Part shown: positions 1-6,032 of the stretch, in pieces
Numbering within the stretch: the stretch's first letter is position 1
Layout of the letters: each line of letters begins with the position of its first letter
Assembly: GCA_029861675.1 (NCBI GenBank)
Contig: JAOTYV010000170.1
Span: 1 to 10,003 of the forward strand
Source of the DNA: Alphaproteobacteria bacterium
GTDB taxonomy: Bacteria; Pseudomonadota; Alphaproteobacteria; UBA8366
Reading direction: 5' to 3'
DNA: 10,003 nucleotides
Position numbers and translations under genes: made by a program
The notes under the pieces: generated by a model
The model's database searches: none
Seen by the model: the letters and a program-made list of their open reading frames with translations, nothing else
Told to the model about the DNA's origin: nothing

Positions 1-96
1 GGCGTGCCCGACGATATCGTCAAGCGCCAGTTGGGATATTTCAGCAAGGCCGACCCGGCCTACGGCGCGGGCATTGCCGAACGGCTGCGCCGGTAA
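1..96 (+). CDS. Catalase, C-terminal end (5' truncated by window)
   Basis: Frame 1 is open from the first base and ends in TAA at 94-96, giving the last 31 residues of a protein. Residues such as GVPDDIVKRQL, YFSKADPAYG and the terminal AERL match the usual tail of haem catalases (the catalase-related C-terminal helix region, in which a VP(D/E)DI..RQ..HF.KADP.YG..VA..L pattern is typical). Catalases convert hydrogen peroxide to water and oxygen in the cytoplasm or periplasm. The haem and active-site parts lie outside the window, so clade and integrity cannot be judged. No clear terminator hairpin follows. Family call is from memory of the C-terminal motif; fairly sure. Confidence 0.8.
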   Translation, partial: GVPDDIVKRQLGYFSKADPAYGAGIAERLRR

Positions 97-123
97 TCCG
101 AACCGCCACCGAGCTCTAATATG

Positions 124-269
124 AAGGGACACAATACTTAATTCGCCGGCCCCTCGCGGTGATACCCGAGGACGGGGGCTTCAGTGATGCTGCCGCCGGT
201 GGTGCTTGCCTCAGGCCAGGTGCCCCGGTTCTTGGCGGAAGCGGGAGTGTAATTCGTATTGTGTCCCTT
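124..269. repeat. Small element bounded by a 14-bp perfect inverted repeat
   Basis: AAGGGACACAATAC at 124-137 is repeated exactly in inverted orientation at 256-269. The similarity continues inward imperfectly: TTAATTC follows on the left and GAATTAC on the right arm read in reverse complement. The arms enclose about 118 bp of GC-rich sequence with no convincing gene. Arms that are AT-rich compared with the core, a size near 146 bp and a position between two genes are typical of a miniature non-autonomous element or a dispersed palindromic repeat. No clear target duplication was found: TAAT at 117-120 and 270-273 is too short and offset to count. Identity as a mobile element is inference. Confidence 0.6.
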
Positions 270-304
270 TAATTCCCGGCGAAACGGCTCCGCGATGCGT
301 CTCG

Positions 305-313
305 TGATATAAT
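305..313 (+). promoter_or_regulatory. Extended -10 promoter for the 362 gene
   Basis: TGATATAAT is a perfect extended -10 (TG-N-TATAAT). The -35 positions (about 285-290) show no TTGACA-like sequence, which is common for extended -10 promoters. Transcription would start near 320 and leave a leader of about 42 nt before the ATG at 362. It lies 36 bp beyond the right arm of the inverted-repeat element. Confidence 0.45.
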
Positions 314-361
314 ATCCGTTGAAGCAGCGGACGGGGCCTGCGGCGAAGGCGGTTCGCTGCG

Positions 362-898
362 ATGCTGGCCCGGATGGAAGCACAAACGGTGCGTCGGATA
401 GCTGTCATTCTCGTGGTGTTGTTCTCTTCCGCGCCGGCTGCGGGCAGTCTCTATTCGCGCGACCTGGACTGCGAAACGCAGGGCAGCCCGCGCGCGCGAG
501 ACATCTGCACTGCGGTGGAGCATGGTTTGGAGTGGACCTGGAAGGGACACGCAATCATTTCTCCCAGTTTCCGCGCAACCACCAAAACGACGGCCGGCGT
601 TTTCTGCACCCTCACGATTGGTCCGAACGACACGCCGACGCTTGTGCAAATGGCTCTGGACACCAACTACCGGAAAAACACGCAAGAAGCACTGATCAAC
701 AACGCGGCGGGTAATCTGCTTAAGCTGTTGGGACACAGGGCGCTTGACCAATTCCCCGACCCGTCGACGTTTCCCGACGGCGTGCGCCGCAGCGCCGCAA
801 AACACCTTCGGGAGGAGGTCAGGCTTTCGATAACGGGGGCTACAAATATCTACAACCCGACCCACCCGCACTATGTGCTCCGCGACGGCTGCCCGTGA
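362..898 (+). CDS. Hypothetical secreted protein, four cysteines
   Basis: 178 residues, family not recognised. The N-terminus has arginines (11-12), a hydrophobic stretch (about 13-22, IAVILVVLF) and an Ala/Gly-rich end (APAAGS, about 24-29), so a cleaved signal peptide and export to the periplasm are likely. The mature part has four cysteines (C37, C49, C82, C177), an even number that would allow two disulfides. An alternative ATG at codon 5 (374) would serve equally well. The Shine-Dalgarno sequence is weak (GAAGGCGG some 15 nt upstream of the first ATG). The gene has its own extended -10 promoter and no operon partner. Its last 28 bp overlap the convergent GyrI-like gene. Base composition looks less GC-rich than in tcuA or mlrC, which may point to recent acquisition. 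Real-gene status rests on the signal peptide, promoter and length. Confidence 0.6.
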   Translation: MLARMEAQTVRRIAVILVVLFSSAPAAGSLYSRDLDCETQGSPRARDICTAVEHGLEWTWKGHAIISPSFRATTKTTAGVFCTLTIGPNDTPTLVQMALDTNYRKNTQEALINNAAGNLLKLLGHRALDQFPDPSTFPDGVRRSAAKHLREEVRLSITGATNIYNPTHPHYVLRDGCP

Positions 899-1542
899 GA
901 GTCGTGCGTGGACGCGGCAACAGTTCCCGGCGCAGCGACGGGTTGGCGGAGGATGGTTCTCAACTTCGCCGGGTCCGTGCGTCTGGGATCATTGAGGTAA
1001 ATCTCATGGTGCCGCCCGCAGCGCTTGAGTCCTTGTTCTTCGATGAACTTATGCAGCCGGCTGATTGTCGGTGCCTCCTCGGTGTATGGCCCTACGTACA
1101 GGATCTGCGCCGCTTTTCCTTCGCGAAAGGATTCCAAGCGCATCTTCGGTAGGCCGCGCGGGTTCTTCTTCTTGGCGGTCTGCGCCTTGGCTTCTTCCCA
1201 TAGCGTCGCGGTCACCCACTCCGGCTGCATGATCATTGCGGTCCATTTCCAGATGCCCTTGTTGTCGGGGCTGAATTGCGCCGGGTCATCGGTCCACCAC
1301 AGCCCTTCGAGGGGCATCACGCCATAGTCGATGGCCGCCGAACCTTTCTTGATCATGAACTTCGCCGCATAGGAGACCGCATACAACGCCTCGACGGCGC
1401 CTTGGTAGTCGTCCGACGTGTTCGGGTCGCCTTGCCCGTCGATCATCAGGAAATTCATCGCCGGCACATCGACGATTGCGATGGTTTTCGCCGCCGCCCC
1501 ATAGAGATGCTTGAGGTCCTTCTTGAGATCGATTTTCTTCAT
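871..1542 (-). CDS. GyrI-like small-molecule-binding domain protein
   Basis: 223 residues. The opening MKKIDLKKDLKHLY, then VDVPAMNFLMIDGQGDPN (about 25-41), the LEGLWW segment (about 78-83), the YVGPY segment (149-153) and HEIYLNDPRR (179-188) match the stand-alone GyrI-like family (COG4832; GyrI/SoxS-Rob effector-domain fold, SHS2 modules). Such proteins are cytoplasmic and are thought to bind or hydrolyse hydrophobic small molecules; the ligand here is unknown. The start at 1542 is chosen because the family begins with MKKxDLKK and because its ATG overlaps the VOC gene stop as ATGA (1542-1539); a start at 1599 would add 19 unrelated residues. After about residue 201 a low-complexity tail of some 22 residues extends past the domain and overlaps the convergent 362-898 gene. 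Confidence 0.85.
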   Translation of the reverse strand: MKKIDLKKDLKHLYGAAAKTIAIVDVPAMNFLMIDGQGDPNTSDDYQGAVEALYAVSYAAKFMIKKGSAAIDYGVMPLEGLWWTDDPAQFSPDNKGIWKWTAMIMQPEWVTATLWEEAKAQTAKKKNPRGLPKMRLESFREGKAAQILYVGPYTEEAPTISRLHKFIEEQGLKRCGRHHEIYLNDPRRTDPAKLRTILRQPVAAPGTVAASTHDSHGQPSRST

Positions 1543-1937
1543 TGGGCGGTCTGCCCCGCCTTGCTCACAGGGGTCATGAGACACACCGGCGCCCCGCATG
1601 GATCGGTGAGCATGCAGACGCGCCCCACGTCGGGGATGTCCTCCGGCTCCGCGATGATCTGTCCGCCCAGCGCGGCGACACGGGCGGCACAGGCATCGAT
1701 GTCGTCGACGGCGATATACGCCGACCAGAACGGCGGGCGGGCGCGGGAAAATTCTGTCGCCGGGCGCATCATGCCTGCGACGTCCTCGCCGTCTTTTTGG
1801 AAGACCGTGTAAGTGCCCGCGGGCCCGATATCAACCTCTTTGCGCGTCCAACCGAGCAGCGCGCTATAAAACGCGCCGCATTTCGGTTCCTCATTCGTGA
1901 CGAGTTCGTTCCAGATAAACGTCGCGTCCCGAACCAT
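1539..1937 (-). CDS. VOC family (glyoxalase/bleomycin-resistance fold) protein
   Basis: 132 residues, the normal size for a single-chain, two-module vicinal-oxygen-chelate protein. Module 1 runs about 6-57 (FIWNELVTN, then AFYSALLGWT, then YTVFQKDG) and module 2 about 70-123 (FWSAYIAVDDIDA, VAALGGQI, then LTDPCGAPVCLMTP). The DPxGAPxxLM ending is typical of the family. These cytoplasmic enzymes or binding proteins usually hold a divalent metal between modules; the substrate cannot be read from the sequence, and some relatives bind antibiotics or act on glyoxal-type compounds. A GGAG lies 6 nt before the ATG. It is the first gene of a two-gene operon: its TGA overlaps the ATG of the GyrI-like gene by the ATGA arrangement, implying translational coupling and a shared small-molecule role. 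Confidence 0.88.
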   Translation of the reverse strand: MVRDATFIWNELVTNEEPKCGAFYSALLGWTRKEVDIGPAGTYTVFQKDGEDVAGMMRPATEFSRARPPFWSAYIAVDDIDACAARVAALGGQIIAEPEDIPDVGRVCMLTDPCGAPVCLMTPVSKAGQTAQ

Positions 1938-1955
1938 GGCGCACTCCGCGTCAGC

Positions 1956-1965
1956 TATAATTATA
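1956..1965 (-). promoter_or_regulatory. Symmetrical -10-like block upstream of the VOC operon
   Basis: TATAATTATA is its own reverse complement and offers a perfect TATAAT on both strands (minus 1965-1960, plus 1956-1961). On the minus strand it sits 22 bp before the VOC start and so would give a very short leader. No good -35 is found at 16-18 bp on either strand, so activity is uncertain. Confidence 0.3.
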
Positions 1966-1993
1966 AGGCTACTGCATGTACGGTACCGGCGCG

Positions 1994-2007
1994 TTGATTG
2001 GAATCAA
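1994..2007. promoter_or_regulatory. 14-bp palindrome, possible operator
   Basis: TTGATTGGAATCAA is a perfect dyad (6-bp arms, 2-bp centre). It lies about 30 bp upstream of the TATAATTATA block relative to the VOC operon, where an activator or repressor could sit. No regulator gene is nearby. It also overlaps the ATG of the doubtful small ORF at 2007. Function is inference. Confidence 0.3.
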
Positions 2008-2201
2008 TGGTCGAGCAGTACGAAATTCCCGCTGGTGGGCCGTGCCCCAGCCGTGATCGACTGTTCCTGGAGATTTCGGCCATTTTATTTTACGTCAGGC
2101 CGGTTTCAGATCGCCGTTTAGGCGCGGCGCTTAAGCCCGGATCACGCGACGTCGAATGGAGTCCGGGCCGGGATTCCGACATTGGAGATTTGGAAAACTG
2201 A
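2007..2201 (+). CDS. Possible small ORF coupled to the peptidase gene (doubtful)
   Basis: 64 codons from an ATG at 2007 to TGA at 2199-2201. The stop shares its last base with the ATG of the peptidase gene (TGATG), an arrangement common in translationally coupled gene pairs. Against it, there is only a weak GGA ribosome site, the protein resembles no family I know, and its composition (many Pro, Arg and Asp after residue 35) looks like translated leader. It has one hydrophobic patch (ISAILFYV). It may be a leader peptide, a degraded gene or chance. Confidence 0.22.
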   Translation: MVEQYEIPAGGPCPSRDRLFLEISAILFYVRPVSDRRLGAALKPGSRDVEWSPGRDSDIGDLEN

Positions 2202-2992
2202 TGCTGCGGCGCTTTCTTTGGTTTTGTTTGACGTTGACCATCCTAAGTGCAGCGGCGCTGCTATTTTTTCAGCCTGCGATAGTCGCGATTGCGTGCCCGT
2301 CCTGTATGGGCTTCGAAAGAGTTGGCGGAAACGTCTACGTCAACAGGGCCATGCCCGCCGGCAAACGTATCCAAGTCGTTGCTCACCTCGGAATGTCGAT
2401 CTCGGCTGTTGAGACATTCTTCGGTGAATTGTCGGCACATCCGATGATTTTCGCCTGTTCGACCGAGGAGTGTTACCGGCGCCTCGGCGTAAAGACAGCG
2501 CGGGGTGCGGCCTTCGGTGCGGTCGCCATCCGCCTCTCGCCGCGCGGGCTGGATAACGCAATTGCAATCCATGAGCTTGCTCACATCGAACTCCATGCGC
2601 GTCTCGGTATGTGGACCACAATGCGCCGTTTGCCGGCATGGTTTGATGAAGGGCTGGCGGTTCTTGTCTCCGATGATCCTCGTTATCTGGGGCCACCCGC
2701 GCCGACGGATATGTCTGGCAATGATGTGCGGCAACTTGTTTCTCCCGGTCAATGGCTTGCGGCTTCCGGAAAGCAGGGTCGGGGCACCTATGCCTCGGCC
2801 TATCGGGAGGTGAAGGCTTGGTACGATCGGGCGGGGCGCACAGGACTTGACGATCTGATCCAAAAACTTCGCGAAGGTCAGCGATTTGAAGACGCCTTTA
2901 AAGCGGCGGTTCCCAACTCGTCTCCGGGTCCATCGGGTAGACCGGGCGGGGCATGTGCTGCCAGTCGAAATTCTTCAAATTGTTCGAGGTGA
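2201..2992 (+). CDS. Membrane-anchored zinc peptidase with HELAH motif (gluzincin-like)
   Basis: 263 residues from the ATG at 2201. This start is preferred to the ATG at 2156 because it gives a clean N-terminal signal anchor (MLRRFLWF followed by hydrophobic residues to about 30) and sits behind GGAG/GGA-type ribosome sites. H124-E-L-A-H128 is the HExxH zinc motif and LPAWFDEGLAV (144-154), with E150, supplies the expected third ligand of gluzincins; the layout is like the Peptidase_MA-type families. C32/C35 (CPSC) and C86/C91 suggest disulfides outside the cytoplasm. The substrate is unknown. Catalytic residues all look intact. The last ~31 residues (from about 233) are Ser/Gly/Pro-rich and lie antisense to the end of the convergent mlrC-like gene, so the tail is probably read-through after loss of an earlier stop. 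Base composition is visibly less GC-rich than in flanking genes. Confidence 0.75.
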   Translation: MLRRFLWFCLTLTILSAAALLFFQPAIVAIACPSCMGFERVGGNVYVNRAMPAGKRIQVVAHLGMSISAVETFFGELSAHPMIFACSTEECYRRLGVKTARGAAFGAVAIRLSPRGLDNAIAIHELAHIELHARLGMWTTMRRLPAWFDEGLAVLVSDDPRYLGPPAPTDMSGNDVRQLVSPGQWLAASGKQGRGTYASAYREVKAWYDRAGRTGLDDLIQKLREGQRFEDAFKAAVPNSSPGPSGRPGGACAASRNSSNCSR

Positions 2993-4433
2993 GGCCGGGT
3001 ACGTCGACCTCGACGATCTGTTCGGGCGGGAACAGGTGCTTGAACCCGGCGCGGAAATGGCCGCGCGATTTAACCACGGTGCAGCGCGCGGCCGCCGCGT
3101 CGACGCCGAAATGGGTGAAGAAATCGTTCGACAGGCATTGCTGGCGGATCGAGATCACCACCATGCGGATGCCGCCGACGCGCAGCAGGCAGGACCGGCC
3201 GAGGCTCACCTGGCGGCCCTTCACCATGCCGTAGTCGCCGGCGAAATCGCCGTCCGACAGTTTCAGCACCTCGGCGTCCGCTTCCCAGGGGTGCGAGAAT
3301 TCCTGAGCCTCCGCGGTGTTGAATTTGGCGTGGAAGCTTCCGCCCTCGCCGGCGGCAAAGGCGGCGTCGACCGCGGGCGGGTCGTTGAACACGCCGAACA
3401 GCGCATCCGTCACGCCCGCTTCGGCGAAGGCCTTCAGGATGTAGGTGGTGTTGCCGCGGCCGCCGCCGCCGGGATTGTCGGCGGGATCGCAGAACAGCAG
3501 ATTGGGGCGGGACGGGTCGGCCGCCGTTTCCAGCGCCCGTTTCGTCGCGTCTTCCAGGCTGGTCATACGCGGCTGGTAGCGTTCCCGGTCCGCCCAGCCG
3601 GCGATCGCCAGCTCGCGCGCCACCGCCTGCGCCTTCGCCGTGTCGCCGCGCGCGGTGACGGTGATCGTCATGCCGTTACGGTCGGTGTCGGAAAACGCGA
3701 AGCCGCCGGTGATCGAGACGTTCATGATGTCGGGGCCGAGCTTGGTGTGGCCGAGCCGGATCAGGTCGCCGTAAGGGTGGCCGGCGGCGGTCAGCAGCGT
3801 CACCGATGGGCCGACCAGCGGCAGCCGGATCGACGCCATCGCCGGTTGCAGCCCGGCGTGCAGGATGTCCAGCATGGTGCGCGCCGCTTCCTGGCCGCGT
3901 TCATAGGAATCGACATGCGGGTTGGTGCGATACGAGATCATCGTGTCGGCGCTGTCGACCATGCGTTGGCTGATGTTAGCGTGCAGGTCGAGGGTCGCGA
4001 TCACCGGCACGTCCGGGCCGACGATCTCGCGCGCGAGCGCAAACACCTCACCATCCGGGTCGTCATGGCCGACCGCCAGCCCGGCGCCGTGTTCGCAGCA
4101 ATAGACGCCGTCGAGCGGCCCGGCCGCTTCCAGCCCCTTGCGCATATCGGCCAGCAATTTCTCAAAAAACTTCTGTTCCGCCGGGCCGTCGGGGAAGGCG
4201 GCGGCGAAGGCGACCGGCACCGGCTCCCACGCGTCGTGATCGTCCATAACCTTGTAGAAGCCGCAGATCGCGCTGTCGATCGAGGGCGTCGGCTGGCGCG
4301 CGCCGTCGCTGATGGCGTCGCCGTACCAGACGCCGCGCTTGGTGAACTCGGCCTCGCCGCAGGGCGCCGCGAACCGGTTTGCTTCGAGATGGAATCCCAG
4401 GATGGCGATGCGTTTCGGCGTGTTCGTGGTCAT
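2898..4433 (-). CDS. mlrC: M81 family metallopeptidase (MlrC-like)
   Basis: 511 residues, full length for the family. The N-terminal DUF1485/M81 domain has GFHLEANRF (13-21), CCEHGAG (112-118), TLDLHANIS (147-155) and YRTNPHVDSYERG (168-180); H151, H173 and E178 sit in the conserved metal-site segments. The C-terminal MlrC domain has CDPADNPGGGGRGNTT and ends with the usual RPVYPMDP stretch. The founding member cleaves linearised microcystin fragments in sphingomonads, but most relatives occur without mlrA or mlrB and have other, unknown substrates. No such partners or peptide transporters are present here, so microcystin degradation should not be assumed. The family M-T-start with a G-rich sequence upstream supports 4433. 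It follows the DUF2927 gene on the same strand after 73 bp, so it could be co-transcribed or have its own promoter. Confidence 0.88.
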   Translation of the reverse strand: MTTNTPKRIAILGFHLEANRFAAPCGEAEFTKRGVWYGDAISDGARQPTPSIDSAICGFYKVMDDHDAWEPVPVAFAAAFPDGPAEQKFFEKLLADMRKGLEAAGPLDGVYCCEHGAGLAVGHDDPDGEVFALAREIVGPDVPVIATLDLHANISQRMVDSADTMISYRTNPHVDSYERGQEAARTMLDILHAGLQPAMASIRLPLVGPSVTLLTAAGHPYGDLIRLGHTKLGPDIMNVSITGGFAFSDTDRNGMTITVTARGDTAKAQAVARELAIAGWADRERYQPRMTSLEDATKRALETAADPSRPNLLFCDPADNPGGGGRGNTTYILKAFAEAGVTDALFGVFNDPPAVDAAFAAGEGGSFHAKFNTAEAQEFSHPWEADAEVLKLSDGDFAGDYGMVKGRQVSLGRSCLLRVGGIRMVVISIRQQCLSNDFFTHFGVDAAAARCTVVKSRGHFRAGFKHLFPPEQIVEVDVPGLTSNNLKNFDWQHMPRPVYPMDPETSWEPPL

Positions 4434-4506
4434 CGAGCTGCCCCCGTGATGGCGCCGCGCTTGTCGCGTCCGCCGGTTGTCTCGTCACAGCATAGTCGGG
4501 TTGCGA

Positions 4507-6021
4507 TCAGCGCGGAACAGGGGCGGCGCCGAAACTGAGGTGGCGCGGCGGGCGGTGGTTCAATTCGGCCAGCAGCGACCGGATGATGCGCCGCGCGATC
4601 GGCAGGGCCTCGTCCTTCGGCATGCCGGGCTGCAGCCGTTCGTCGTACAGCGTGCGCAACAGGATGGCGTCATACCAGGTCAGCCAGGACACGATGCCGT
4701 TGGTCTGGTCGTTGAACATCGATTGGTGGATCAGCGCGGTGTCGTTCATCGGACCGAGCAGTTGCGCGAATTCCTCCATCACGCATTCCCGGACCGGCAC
4801 GTAGTCGAAGCCGGGGCTGATATAGACGGCGCCGACCACGACCGACCCGTCGCGCGCGAATTTCGCCTCGCCGTAGCACGCATTGCCGACGGTCCCGCCG
4901 GTCGGGCGCAGCAGGGTGATGTTGTCGCGGATGAAATGCTCGCCGCGGCGGTCGAAATAATCCGGCGCCACCGGCTGCAGCTTGAGACGCAGCCCCGTGA
5001 CCGCCGCGAGCGTGCCGACGGTTTCGCGCAACGCGGCGACGGCGGCCGGATCGAAATCCTTTTGATAGCGGATGATCGGATGGGTGTTCCATTTCCGCAC
5101 CCAGCCGACCGGGCCGCCATATTCGGTCTGGAAGACGACCTTTTCGAAATTCCTATGGATCAGGTCGAGCGTCATCGCGTCGTTTCGCGGCACGTCGCCG
5201 ATGATGCCGCGCACCGACGCGAGCGGCAATCCCGGCGACGGCAAGGCGAGTCCGATCCGCGTCGTACGGTCGTCGGGCGGCGCTGGTGCGGCGCCGGCGG
5301 CGCTGATCACCGGCTGGATCGACGGCGCCGGCCGCTGGTCGAGAATGCCATGGTAGCCGAGGCGCACCTTGACGTGCCATGCCTCGGCCCAGTGCCGCAT
5401 CGTCGACCGCTCGGCCGCCGGCGAGTCGAACATGTAGGTGACCTGCATCAAATCCTGGTTCCCGGCCAGGCGGTAGCGAATCGTCGCACCGGTATCGAAC
5501 AGTGTCAGCCCGTCATGCGCCGCGTAGTCGGCGAGTTTCGCCAGCGTTGGATCCGCGGGATCGTGCAGCCCGGTGGGACCGTGTTGCAAGGCCCAGCAAT
5601 CCTGCTTGCCGCCGGTCCGGTTGGCATGGATTTCCCGATTGACGGGTTTGGCGGCGTCGCAAAATGCCGCTCGGCGCCAGCCCCGTTTGCCGCCGGCCCG
5701 CCGGTTGGTCGTGATCAGCACGACGCCGTCGACACGGTGATGATCGCCGCGGATCAGGACCGCGTCGGCCATGGCGACGCCGAGCCGCGATTTATAGGCG
5801 CGCCGCGCCGCGACATGCCAATCGCCGGCGGGCAGGGGGACCTGCCGGCCGCCCAGCGTGAACGATCCGGCGGCATTGCCCATCCCCGAAATTGGTCTGC
5901 TTGTGGTTTCGCAGCCGGCGGTCAGCACGCCGAGCAGAAGGGCAGCGACGAGGAATCGGCCGGTTCGTCCGGCCGTCCGGCCGGGCGTCCCTGCGGACGC
6001 GTGTGCGAGAGGGGAGACCAT
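4507..6021 (-). CDS. DUF2927 domain lipoprotein
   Basis: 504 residues from the ATG at 6021. A start at 6144 would add 41 Arg-rich residues overlapping the upstream gene and hide the signal; the 6021 ATG has a 5-nt-spaced TAAGGA. Arg-containing n-region, hydrophobic core and LTAGC lipobox (C37) predict a lipoprotein. Residues about 50-225 form an unrecognised region with C121 and C142 and a YMFDSPAAERS segment. A Pro/Ala-rich linker follows (230-265). Residues about 285-485 are the DUF2927 domain: RKWNTHPIIRY (309-319), GNACYGEA (379-386), RECVMEEFAQLLGPMND (411-427) and HQSMFND (432-438). DUF2927 proteins are widespread in proteobacteria, often as putative lipoproteins, with no known function. 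The EEFAQLLGPMND helix resembles a metzincin zinc motif with the histidines replaced. It is tightly coupled to the upstream lipoprotein gene (8-bp gap). Confidence 0.82.
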   Translation of the reverse strand: MVSPLAHASAGTPGRTAGRTGRFLVAALLLGVLTAGCETTSRPISGMGNAAGSFTLGGRQVPLPAGDWHVAARRAYKSRLGVAMADAVLIRGDHHRVDGVVLITTNRRAGGKRGWRRAAFCDAAKPVNREIHANRTGGKQDCWALQHGPTGLHDPADPTLAKLADYAAHDGLTLFDTGATIRYRLAGNQDLMQVTYMFDSPAAERSTMRHWAEAWHVKVRLGYHGILDQRPAPSIQPVISAAGAAPAPPDDRTTRIGLALPSPGLPLASVRGIIGDVPRNDAMTLDLIHRNFEKVVFQTEYGGPVGWVRKWNTHPIIRYQKDFDPAAVAALRETVGTLAAVTGLRLKLQPVAPDYFDRRGEHFIRDNITLLRPTGGTVGNACYGEAKFARDGSVVVGAVYISPGFDYVPVRECVMEEFAQLLGPMNDTALIHQSMFNDQTNGIVSWLTWYDAILLRTLYDERLQPGMPKDEALPIARRIIRSLLAELNHRPPRHLSFGAAPVPR

Positions 6022-6026
6022 TACCG

Positions 6027-6032
6027 TCCTTA
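6027..6032 (-). promoter_or_regulatory. Ribosome binding site deciding the DUF2927 gene start
   Basis: TAAGGA on the minus strand contains the TAA stop of the upstream lipoprotein gene and ends 5 nt before the ATG at 6021. Stop codon and Shine-Dalgarno share bases, a compact re-initiation arrangement that supports both the 6021 start and co-translation of the two genes. Confidence 0.7.

Noticed and set aside
138..383. 81-codon minus-strand ORF through the inverted-repeat element
   Set aside because: Crosses both element arm and the extended -10 promoter, lacks a ribosome site and any family resemblance.
542..556. AAGGGACACGCAAT resembling the inverted-repeat arm
   Set aside because: Only partial match, within coding sequence and without a partner arm; likely chance.
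269..871. 200-codon minus-strand open frame opposite the secreted-protein gene
   Set aside because: Arg-rich with no motif or ribosome site; the plus-strand product has a signal peptide and promoter.
4434..4506. Minus-strand TTCCGC-N17-TATGCT as a promoter for the M81 gene
   Set aside because: Both hexamers match poorly; not enough to call, though the 73-bp gap leaves room for a promoter.
2886..4538. 550-codon plus-strand open frame opposite the M81 gene
   Set aside because: His/Arg/Ala/Val-rich composition without domain motifs; the minus strand carries clear MlrC motifs, so this is a high-GC shadow.
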